This document shows, piece after piece, positions 12,201 to 24,200 of a stretch of 64,000 bases of DNA. The stretch's first letter is position 1; the number at the start of each line of letters is the position of its first letter. The position numbers and the translations under genes are program-made. The notes beneath the pieces were generated by a model. It saw only the letters and a program-made list of their open reading frames with translations, was not told where the DNA came from and searched no databases. Source of the DNA: Bursaphelenchus xylophilus (Eukaryota; Nematoda; Chromadorea; Rhabditida; Aphelenchoididae); assembly GCA_904066235.2 (NCBI GenBank), contig CAJFCV020000001.1, forward strand, positions 2,480,001-2,544,000, given 5' to 3'.

Positions 12201-15200
12201 ATACGCCTTCGCTAATTTTCCGTTTTTTAATAATCTTTGCAAAATTTTTTTCCAGCCTAATTTAAAATTTTTATATTCAAATCCCCAAAATTTTGTAAAT
12301 TCGTATATTCCTCCCAAATTTCAAATTAAAAAAACTGATTCCCTGGAAAATTACGTTTTGCACGAAGCTTGTAAAAAAAGGGAAATTACATACTATAAAA
12401 ACAACGTTCATAAGGTTTCGTGAGAAGGTAAAATTAGATAGGGAAAAATGGATATCCCGAGCGAAAAGGAAAGAATTGAATGCAACCGAGTAAAAAAAAT
12501 ATTATATATATTACAGGGTGTACCAAAAAAATGGAAACTTTTTTTCATTTGTCCTGACGCAAAAATGGTTAGGTGTAGCCAAAGAAGTTTATTACTATAA
12601 AATTCTCTGTGTTTTTCTGTCCTAGTGGTTTGATTTTTAGGCCCATATCGATTAATCGACCTGTCTTTTTGAACTTCAAACAAAGGGAAGCGAAATGACC
12701 GCCTGCTCGCCAGATCTAAGTCCAATGGACTATATATTTTTTTAAATAGAAGGCCAGCACCTGTACTATGCTTCACAAAAGTTTGGAGTCGCAAAGTAAA
12801 TGATGCGCCAAGAACGGGACCGATTTCCCCCTTAAAAAGCTGCGGCCCGGACCCCAAAATTTTACGTCACGTTTGGAGCTCTATATCGCCACCAAAGGCA
12901 GCCACTGTAAAACAGGTTGAACATGTTATAAACAATGCTCTATGTTACCAATCATGACCGTTACTTTTGCTGAATTTTGATTCTCCGAAAAAATATAACT
13001 ATGAAAACAAGTTTCCATTTTTTTGGTACACCCTGTACAAGTATAGCTATTGGTCCATGCTGGGGCCAAATGCGCTAACTGAAAGTTTGCTGAAAGTTAG
13101 CTGAAAATGGAAGGGCGCAGCTCGGAAAACAACGTTTCGCAGCTCGCCGGAGCTAAGCTTCAAACTTTCAGATAGCGCATTGGCCCCAGGGCCAAAAACA
13201 GTGGCCCGGCTCGCTTTTTTTCAAGTTTTCTTCGGCTCGACCCGATAGAAAAAATTCCTCAATGAAAAGTAGTACCAATGTAAAAAAGTTTTCTATGACC
13301 GCTCTCTAGGCTTCGCGTACTCTCTCGACCCAAAAGATCGTTGAATACCTTAGCGGGGTTTGCAAAGCAAAAGCTAAAATTTTCAGAAGTTGATATGATG
13401 ACTATATCCGTCGTGTGTACAAACGGTAAAAAAACTAAACACTTTCTATGTTAGGCAGAAATTTTCCCAATTTTGATCAAAAGCAATTTACTGTGTCCGA
13501 CATACTGCAGAGAGTGGCACCTGGAAACAACAAACTCCCATACAACAAAAGACCATTGAACCGACGATTTCTTATAGAGCCTATACGAACCTAGGTTCTC
13601 AAGACAAATGTATTTTCTCCCCATTTTCGCCCCACACAATACATCATGCTTATATGGAGCCATTCGCCGACAAAGCCAATGCCCTCACATTTCATGGCCG
13701 CCGGTCATTTTCGGCCTTCTCCAGATTTTCGCGCAAGATACGAAAGCCTATAATTTTAAGACAATTTACGCCGGAGTGAAATTCATTCGAAGCCGACTTT
13801 CAAAGCCCCCTTCAAATTAAGAAGACGAATTTTTAAGGCGTTGAAATCTTGTTTGGCAAAGAGAATAAATGAGTCAGACGAGGAATACCACCCTTCTATG
13901 ATACGTAGTTGTTTTTGAGGAGGGGTAAAAATCAAATTCCTGAGGGCTTATCAGTAGTTGCGAAAGAGAAAAAATGCGGGTTTTTCATAATTGAATTAAA
14001 AATTATGATTGCAAAATAAATATTTAGTAAATAGTATTGATGACTAAAATAAGGTCAGAATTTTTTGCAATTCTCCGTTTTCTGTGATTTCAAATTCATC
14101 TCAAATATATATTATTACTCTGTAGACCAAAGAAGAATCAATTAAATATCAGTCTGTCGGGAAAATAATGTGGATTCGTCGAAACTTGGAATCGCTCATA
14201 ATCGCTTGCGACGGCTTACCGCGGCTGGAGATCTGGTGTGCGACTGCAACGAGACATTTTGCTGCGAGAAATCCATATTATTTTCCCAACTGACTGGCAC
14301 TGCTAGTTGTAAAACTGCTATTTTTCACCACTTCTTCCCGACATCACACTGCACGTCAAACTGAGGTAAGCTAAGACAGTACGGTGAATGGATTGGCAAT
14401 TTGCCAAAAAAAGGCGCAAAGAAACGTTTTGTCGGGGAAGAAGTGGGGATTTTTTGGGGCGAGAGAGTACGCTTTTGCGTGTCTTTTTTCTCTCTTTCTC
14501 TGGAAATCAAGACGAAATGGAAAAAACCGATAGCGAAGAGTCTGTTCCGGTCACCAGACTCCTCAATTTGACGTGCACTGTGCAAAAACATGTCCAGACT
14601 TTTTGGTCCGTGTTCAAACTCTCCAAAGTTCTCTCTGCCGCTGCAAAGGGAGAGCTGACATTTTCAAGAGCTTTCTTTTTTATTAGTCTGTCGGGAAAAT
14701 TATGAGCATTATGTCGCATCGAAAATCGCATCACCGACGGAAAAATGAATTGTGTTGCGGAAAAACGAAATTGCTTTCCACTTCAGCGACGCGATTGGCG
14801 CATCGACTTTGTGCTCATTATTTTCCCGACACACTGAAATACGAAATTGAAGACAAAAAATTTTTCCCGAAATCCCCGACTTTTCCCAACTTTGGTTTCT
14901 CCGAAATCCCCCATCGAAAATTACCTATTTATTGCAACCTCGAAACCGTCGAGACGACCTGGTTTCGAAACAAATTCGCGTTGAGTCAACCCATCAAGAG
15001 GGAATGAGGGAAGAGATTGTTTTTGGAACGGTGCGGGTTTGTGATACCCTGAAAGGGAATTCCTGCTGGTCACTGAATCGGAATCAAATTCCGAACACCG
15101 GCAAATTGCCGTTCTTTTGACTCATTCTGCGTGATTTGAAGGGTTCAATGGACGCGAATCAATGTAGGAGGCGTTGGAATGGAGGGAGGAAGATATAGTA

Positions 15201-18200
15201 GGATGAATTGGGGGGAAAAATCTGATATTTGTGGAACGGTAGATATAGGTAAAAAGACGGTCAAAAGTGGCTTATAAATAAAGTATTGGATAGAAAATCC
15301 CATTCCATTATTTTCCCGACAGACAGATGAATAACAAATTTATAACAGTTCTGTTAGTTTGTCGGGAAAACAATGAGCACTCAGTCGCATCGAAAATCGC
15401 ATCGCCGGCGAGAAAATGAATTGTGTCGCGACAAAATCAAATTTCTTTTCACTTCAGCGACTCGATTGGCCCATCAAAATTGTGCTCATTATTTTCCCGA
15501 CAGCCTGATAAAACAAATCTCGAACCCTTCTTTCGCAACCCTCCCACATGTCCATACTCAGGCCCCTAACCGCGCGCGGTCCGTATGTTTTGCACAGCGC
15601 CTTCGCGAGTCCATTCCACGTTCATTGTCCAAAAACAATGGAATGAAACAGAGGGAGAAGAAAAGTTTCTCCCGCACTTTAAAAGCGCCCCCTTTTGTCT
15701 TTATGAAAATTGACCACACACGGATGGGATAATTGAGACCTTAAGGGGGGATCGCAGCAGATTTGGGAAGAGGTAATACCCGGTTCTGTCAATTATTTGC
15801 GGCAAATTTATGGGTAAAAAATGGATGTCAAGGAAGTTAAGAATTTGAATTTTTGGAAATTTTGAAACAAAATAAAGGTGATTTTTCATAAAATTACAGA
15901 AAAGTGGTCAAAGTGCGACGCTCAGATTTGTATGAAAACTGGCAAAAAATAAGATTTTTTGATCGAAATTGGAAAAGTTTTTTGCATTTTTTACGAATTT
16001 TGACATGAAAATTTTCATGCCTTTTCTACCGTAAGCTCTCCGCGTATCTCGTATTCTCTCGGCCGTATTCTGAATTAAAATAAAGATTGCTCAGCCGCAC
16101 GCGCGAACTAAAATTTTCACTAATTGACATGTGGCCTATGTACGAAGCATGCGCAAATTTAAAGAAAATCGAAAAAAAGAGCATTGCGCTTGGTGCTATA
16201 CCCTTCTTTTGTTGCCTAAACGTAAATTCGAAACAAAGACTTCTCCTAATTTCCCTTGCCAAAGGTCCGAATTAAACAAAAATACCTGAAATTTACTAAA
16301 AATCCAAAAAAATCATCCTAAAGAAGTCATCATTTCCTGCGTCCGCGCATAAAAAAGATGTTTGCTATACTACAGCAAGAACTAATTAGCTATCTAAAAC
16401 GGGCTTTGTCACGTTTACGACAGAATTAGGAGGTTGGCTGAAGGAAAGTGGAGGTAATAAGGCGGTGGTCGAAAGTTTACAAAACCCTAATTTTATGGAG
16501 TAGGGAAAAAGAAAGTACATTTGTTATGTAAGATCATTAAATAAACTATGATTAATGAAGGCATGGGTCGTTGAAATCTGTGTAGGGGAAGGGCAAGCGA
16601 AGACTCACAAAAAAATGATAGGAACTTCTTTGGGGGCCTGACAAAACCGTTGGATGCTTGACGGATGCCTGGCAAAAGCTCGGCGGAGAACTGACGAAGA
16701 CTTACAACATGACAGTCTTTTCTAGGTTTTGCTATTGCCTACCTTATGGTTAACTTTCTTGACCCTGAGCTAATGCAGAGACCAAAATAGAGAGACCAAA
16801 ACTTGGTTCAAAAAACATCGAGCGGTACATTTAGCGTCGTTATAATTGACTTGAGCACATAAAAAAAGCCTCAAAATAGGTCATAGACTATCCTAGCACC
16901 CGATCAATACATATTTTCACTCAGCCGGCAAAATAATGAGCATTTTGTCGCATCGAAAGTGGCATTGCAATCGAGAAAATGAATTGTGTCGCGGAAAAAT
17001 CAAATGGCTTTTCACTTCAGCGACGCGATCGGAACAGCGACATTGCCCTCATTATTTTCCCGACATACTGATAATTTATCCCAAATCAAAATTCTCAGCG
17101 ATTTCTGCAGAGTGCAAGTTAAAGGTCTCACAAATGTCATACAAATCTCTGATCTTACACTATTCCCAATTTCATTAAAATCTATCGAGATCTTCATAAC
17201 AAAGTCATCAAAAACCTCTAAAAACTTTTAGCCCAGAATCCTCATTCTCCTTGCCCCGTATCCCCTCCTCCATTCCTCCTCCGCATGCTCCGTTAATCCC
17301 TTGCCCCAATTCCGGCATTGCGCGCGAGTCAACGATCGCCGAAGGCGCGGCGGCGTTGAACAATCGAAGGCGAGGAAAAACAGAACGAGGCGATGAATAA
17401 GTGTATAAAGTCAGAACGAAAAGGAATCGTTACGGAATTCTGAATCCATTCAAAACGACGTAACATCCCAATAATCGCGCAAAACGACGTCTTAAGTGGC
17501 TATCGCTGGCGGTTACTAATTTCCATCCGCGCTATGCATCTGATGGAATGGAGTGTAAAATCGAGGATGAGAGGAGGAGTGCAGTTCAGCGAAGAGTTCA
17601 ATGAACCAGAAAAATAAGGATGTTGAGGAGAGATTTGGGGGTACTAGTGCATTTTAAGATTCCTTCCGTTCACACCGCGGTGAGCGGTTGGGTTTCCTGC
17701 CGACGATGCCGTTGCTGGCAACAACCCCTCCGGAGGATGGCAGAAGCTCAACCCGTGGCAGGACCTTCTTGAGGATTGGCACTCTGGAGAACCGACGTGA
17801 CATCCCCATCTTGGCCCCGAATCATGGCCCGTTTCTCTACTTTTGATAGGTGATCAGCGGAAATAAATTGAATTGAGTGCATTTTAAAGTCGCTGGAGTG
17901 ATTTTCGGCGCTTGCACTGTGAGAAAACAAAAGTTCACGTTGCACTGTGAAATTCTTGGGGTTTTGCACCGTGCAATAGGCTTTTATCGGCTGTCGCTCG
18001 CACTCTGACTTTTCACCCAGTGGAAACGACAAAAATCAGTTCATCGACTTTGCGAAGAGACTATATAGTATTGTTTGGTACAACCAACCCTGAGAAAAAT
18101 GAATATGAGCCCTTTAGGTTTTGAGAGAACTGCTTGAAGCGCGACGCATAGATTTTGACAAAACTTGGCATAAATTGAGCTTACTGTCTTGTATGACACA

Positions 18201-21200
18201 TGCGACATTTTAAGCGTGTGCTACGCCAAAACCCTCTAGATTTAAAAGTCTGGTCGGCGTTGCGGAGTGACTTTGTGCGACAAAAAGTAAAGAAACAAGC
18301 GGCACGTTGTGAATGAAAAACTACTTTGCACTTTCTTCGCGCGACGTAAGCTTTGATTGCCCATTTCCAAAAGCATTCATTTCGCACTGTGTGTGGTCGG
18401 CGTGCACCTTGAATTTTAATCGTCGTAGTGCGACAATTTTCTTGAGCGACGCACAGCATTCCGAGGTTTTTTGCCGTCACCGATCGGTGCCGATTTTCGC
18501 TCAAAATGACAACAGGGCTGCGCGCCTCGGCTGATAACTAGCTAGCCCAAAAATGAAAAAGACTAAAAATTGATTTCCAGGTAGAGTGAAAAAAGACCTA
18601 TCCAATGATATAAATAGGTCCTATTGATTTTCTCCCCACAACGATCTTTTTCGCCTACAAAATTACAAATTTTTTTTGTTTATTCATGGATAAATGCACT
18701 TTATGAGGGCATAATTAAAAAAAAAATGGTACCACTCGATAGCAAATAGCCTCTTCTATGACATATCCAAAAATAAGGGAAATTCTGGCCCTTAGGGCAC
18801 TACAAAATCCAAAAAAATAGCGTATTTTACGTGTTTTTGCGTATTTTTTGGGATTTTTTGCACCGGATGCACAAAAATGAAAAATCGGCTGTTATAGCGT
18901 TGTAGTGCACACTCGATTACATATATCTGCCAAATTTCACATTTTCATCTTTACTCCACTTTATGTTCTGAGCCGGTTTATGTGTTAAGGCAACATCGCT
19001 GCATCGGGCAATGCCGGATGCCGATTTTAAAAAAAATTTCTGTCTTTTCAGTCGTATTGACTTTGAACATCATGTATATAACGTAAATTTAAGTAAAATC
19101 GCATATGTGCAACGTGTTACGGGACGTCGCTGCATCCGGATTCCATACCTGTTTCTAGCCAAATAAACGTCGGAGCATATTCTGGCAGGTCCGTTGTCAT
19201 CTAAATACTAGTCCCGAAACAAAAATTCCCTTATTTTCGTCATGTTGAAATCAAACACGTTTGTGTCATTACGTGAATTTATGAATGGGCATTTTGTCAT
19301 CTGGAGCAAAAATCAGTATCTAATATTGATATGAACGTAATATGTCTCAAAAATGAAAAAAAAATTTTAAAATCGGCATCCGGCATTGCCCTATGCAGCG
19401 ATGTTGCCTTAACACATAAACCGGCTCAGAACACAAAGTGGAGTAAAGATGAAAATGTGAAATTTGGCAGATATATGTAATCGAGTGTGCACTACAACGC
19501 TATAACAGCCGATTTTTCATTTTTGTGCATCCGGTGCAAAAAATCCCAAAAAATACGCAAAAACACGTAAAATACGCTATTTTTTTGGATTTTGTAGTGC
19601 CCTAAGGGCCAGAATTTCCCTTATTTTTGGATATGTCATAGAAGAGGCTATTTGCTATCGAGTGGTACCATTTTTTTTTAATTATGCCCTCATAGAGTGC
19701 ATTTATCCATGAATAAACAAAAAAAATTTGTAATTTTGTAGGCGAAAAAGATCGTTGTGGGGAGAAAATCAATAGGACCTATTTATATCATTGGATAGGT
19801 CTTTTTTCACTCTACCTGGAAATCAATTTTTAGTCTTTTTCATTTTTGGGCTAGCTAGTTATCAGCCGAGGCGCGCAGCCCTGTTGTCATTTTGAGCGAA
19901 AATCGGCACCGATCGGTGGCGGCAAAAAACCTCGGAATGCTGTGCGACGGCGCACTATGCAGATATGTCAAGACTTTTGGTCCGTCGATTTTCTCCTACA
20001 GCCGCAGTCTTTGTCCAGCTTTTTCGCATAGCACGTCTTTTAGTCTTTGGCATGTTTCGACCTTATTTTATTCATCAATATTTACTATCAGTATGTCTGA
20101 GAAATAACGTTGGAATCGTCCGTCATCGCTTTTCGACGACAAGCACCTCAGTACAACAAAACCCCGTATAAAAAAACGTTTCTATAACAAATAAACGGTT
20201 AAAAAATTCAAAAAAATAAGCCCTCGTGTAACAAATCCCTTATATAACGAACAAATTTTTAGCTATTCGAAAAGAGAAAAGGGGATTCATCAAATCTTCA
20301 GCCTCTAATTCGAAGCCGAGAAGAATAAGAGATTTCGCTCTGGCGTTTTTTTTCTGAATTGAATGGAACGTCTTCAGATATAAAAGCCTGCCAATTAACG
20401 CTGGGGGACGTTGTTTATTCGAGGGGGAACAAAAGCGCATTGCTAATCCAAAAAATGAATGGGCGAGAATTTCGGAAATTGGCTTGGAGAGAAAATTAGT
20501 ACTATTTTAAAGCGAGGTTAGTACAAAATTTTAATAATATCTGTCTGTCGGGAAAATAATGAGTATTCTGTCGCATCGAAAATCGCATCGCCGACGAGAA
20601 AATGAATTGTGCCGCGAAAAAATAAAATTGCTTTTTACTTCAGCGACGAGCTCGGTGCAGCGACATTGAGCTCATTATTTTCCCGTCAGGTTGAAAAATT
20701 CAAAAAAAAAATTTAAAACTTGGCGCTGGCATGTTTACAAGAACTGGGACAAGTTGACAAAGAGAGTATCCCAAGGGCGACGCTCAGATTTTCTTTAAAT
20801 TTTGTACACGGCATGAGTATAGACTAGATATCAATTCCTAAAATTTTCAACTCGCACTTTGCAGACGCCGCCGAGATATTCAACAATCTTTGCGGCCGAG
20901 AGAGTGCGCGAAATGCGGAGAGCGGTTAAGAAAACAACTTTTTTTGGCCATATCTGTGCCAGTTTCGTGCGAAAAAAAATGATTTTTTGTATAAAAATTA
21001 CCCTACACAGTAGAAATATCTACCGAAACTTTTCATGTCAAAAATCGCAAAAAAATTGTCGAATTTTCACCAAATTTCGGCTAAAAATCTCGGATATTTC
21101 TGCAAAGCGCGAGCTCAAATTCTTTCACGAGTCTTAGAGAATCCTAATTTTAATCTACGCCAAGTTTCCGTAATAGTAAAAGCAGTAAAATTTTTTTAAA

Positions 21201-24200
21201 TTCATTTGTAAAAAAATCGCCCAACCTTCAAATTTCAGCAATTTACACAAACCGTATTTTACAAATCCCTTTAAAATCAATTCCAAGATTAAATGCGCAT
21301 TTGAAAACCGAGTCCATTGTGAATGAAGCCGGTTCAAAAAACCCTTTATTCGAGCGTTTACGACGAAAAAACGGCATCAAAACGGTTTCGCTCCGGGTTT
21401 CTCTCGCCTCTCCGCATTTCGCGCGCTCTTCCGCCGCGATCCGAATGGGGATATTATTATAAAACGATATGTATATTGCTCTGTTACCGGCCTCGAGATG
21501 ATTTATTCCGATCCGTCCAAGTCGGCGCCTTCCAAGGTCAAGGGAGCAAGTTTGGAGTGAAGGAGGGGTAAAGGAGGGGCTTTTGGAGGGATTGAGGTCA
21601 AAAAGGGGGCGTTAAAAGATACTAGACCGTTCGCAAAGTCGCTGGAGTGATTTTTCAGTCTGTCGGGAAAATAATGAGCACTCTGTCGCATCGCCGCCGA
21701 AGAAAATGAATTGTGTCGCCAAAAATCTTTTTTTTTCACTTCAGCTAGGCGACGAAGCCGGGCCGGGCCGGGAAAATTTTAAGGAGGCCGGGGCCGGGCC
21801 GACCTCTTCCGGCCCCCGGGCCGGGCCGCGATTTTCGGCCCGGCCCGGCCCCAGAGCCATGTCTGGGCGCAACAAATCCACATTATTTTCCCGACAGACT
21901 GATATTGAAAATTCGATTTTTTTTGTTTGGTTTTCCGATCAACGGTACAGCAAAAAATTTAAAAAATTCAGAAATAAAAAAATGAAAATAAAAAAAAAAA
22001 AATTTTTCTTTTCCTCCATAAAATCGAATTTCTTTACAAACCTATTTTCCCAGAAAACTGTTCAGAAATCCCCCCAAAATGTTCAGAAAACATCCCCGCT
22101 TTCGAATGGCTCAAATAGTACGACCCCCGTCGCCGATGCAATTTCCCCAAGTCTCGTGTTTTCCTCCGGGTTTCGGAATAAACAACATCGTCTTGAATGG
22201 TAATCCCCACCCATCTCGGTCGGCCTCAAAAAGCATCAATTATTTATTTTTACACTAAACTTATTCGTTTTTTACAGCCGCGCCCGCGGAAGCGGGTTGT
22301 TGTTGGGGTTCGGGAAGAGTATGATTAATTGGAATTGCTGTCAATACTAACAGCAAAACAATACTAAATAAATTGATATTTTTTCTTACAAGGAAAATAC
22401 TCCAAGTGTGACGCTTAGATATTGATGAAAGTTGGCTCAGATTTAAAATAATTTTCTCTAGGACGTATGCGGAACTCCTAGCTTGTGATTTGCAGAAATG
22501 ATCGAGATTTTTAGGTTGAAAGTAAAAAAAAATGGGACACTTTTTTTTATGAATTTTAGAGTGAAAAGTTTCATGCCTATTTCTATCGTAGGGAGTGATG
22601 TTTCCATAAAAAAATGCTTTTATTTTTGTTTTTCCCTCTAACCGCTCTCCGCATTTCGCTTACTTACTCGACCACAAAGATCGTTCAATTTCTCGACTGC
22701 CCCTGCAAACCGCGAGCTAAAATTTTCAGAAAATAATATGTAGCTCATGCCCGAGGTGAGCAAAGCTCAGGCTTTGATGAAGCAACGCAAAGTTTAGGCT
22801 AAATTTTTTATGACGCGCTTTGCAATTTTTAGGTCAAAAGTAGGCAAAAATGTAGCTTGTTTTTTTACAAATTCTGGATTGAAAAGTACAACACCTCTTT
22901 CTACCGTTGAGTGTAACTTTTCCACAAAAATCATTTTTTTGTGTTTCTTTCAGACCGCTCTCCGCCTTTTCCGTAATCTCTCGGCCGGAAAAATTGTTGA
23001 ACATCTCCGCTGTCCCTGCAAACCACAAGCTAAAACTTTCAGGAATTGATATGTGGCCTATAAAAGATCTGTGCGCAAAATTTAAAGAAAACCGGAGCTT
23101 CGCACCTCAAACACTTCCCTCCTAAATTTAAGCCAAATTCCACCTAAATCTCTCATACTCCAAACAAAAAGTACATTCAAATAAAGAAACCCCTCCAAAA
23201 TGACCGCAAGGAACTCGCAATGACATTACAAATTCGTATTCATGAAACGCGCCAGAACAAGAAATGGGCGTTCGGTGTTTAAGTGTGCCGCAAGTCTTTA
23301 GAATTTCCCTTTTCTGCACTCAAGAGGGGCGTTATATAAAAGGGAAAAGGGTTGGAAAACAAGTCAAGGGTCGGAAATTCACTTTTCGACCATTTGCGGG
23401 ATTTTTTTTTGCAAATATTAATTGGGTTTGTAGGGAAAACGGATGTTGTAATATGAGCACAACACATAATGGATTAGGAAACCAACCTCGCTCGTGGTAT
23501 CTGGCGGCTCTTTGCGTCGTATTCATCCGATGAATCGCGTCAACACTGTAATACGATTAGATTTTTTTTTACTTTATTTTTTTCATAAAGTGCATGGACA
23601 CTTTTTTCGCTTCCGCACAGTGCGTTTTGAACTTTTTCCCACGTTTGTCGCAGCGCACAGTGCATTCTTTTTTTCGCACAGTGCAAACCTCAAAAATCAG
23701 CTCTTTGCACTGTGCAAATTTTTTCGAACCGACGGAGCGACAAAGCTGAAACTTGCTTATGTCGCAGCGATATTTCACATGCACAGTGCGAAAACCTTCT
23801 CTTTCGCACAGCGCATTTTGAACCTTTTTCCACGCTTGTCGCCAACGCACAGTGCATTGTTCTTTTTTCGCACAGTGCAAACCTCAAAAATGTCATTTGC
23901 ACTGTGCGGTGGCGACAAGCGTGGGAAAAAGTTCAAAAAATGCATTTTGCAGCGACGCAGCCGAAACTTGCTTATGTCGCAGCGATATTTCACATGCATG
24001 CACAGTGCAAAAACCAAAAAAAAGGTGAAACGCACAGTTCAAAGAGGGGTGTTTTTTGTGCACAGTTTGGGCCGCGAAAAAATGTCCATGCACTTTATGA
24101 AAATACTAATATTAGTCTGTCGGGAAAATAATGAGCACAATGTTGCTGCACCAATCGCTGAAGTGAAAAGATATTAATATTTGATTTTGTCGCGACACAA

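Noticed and set aside
14325..14591. Minus-strand frame ending a TTTCCAG acceptor as the missing PDZ exon
   Set aside because: Its start phase fits exon 6, but every phase-1 donor leaves a T that makes TAA with exon 7.
17690..17850. Plus-strand frame with LRIGTLENRRD, similar to the opening of RTE-type endonuclease proteins
   Set aside because: The match is about ten residues, followed by a stop, and no reverse transcriptase or endonuclease motif follows.
23494..24177. 227-codon plus-strand frame with histidine/phenylalanine-rich content
   Set aside because: It lies wholly within the family C element and has mirror frames on the other strand because of its short palindromes.
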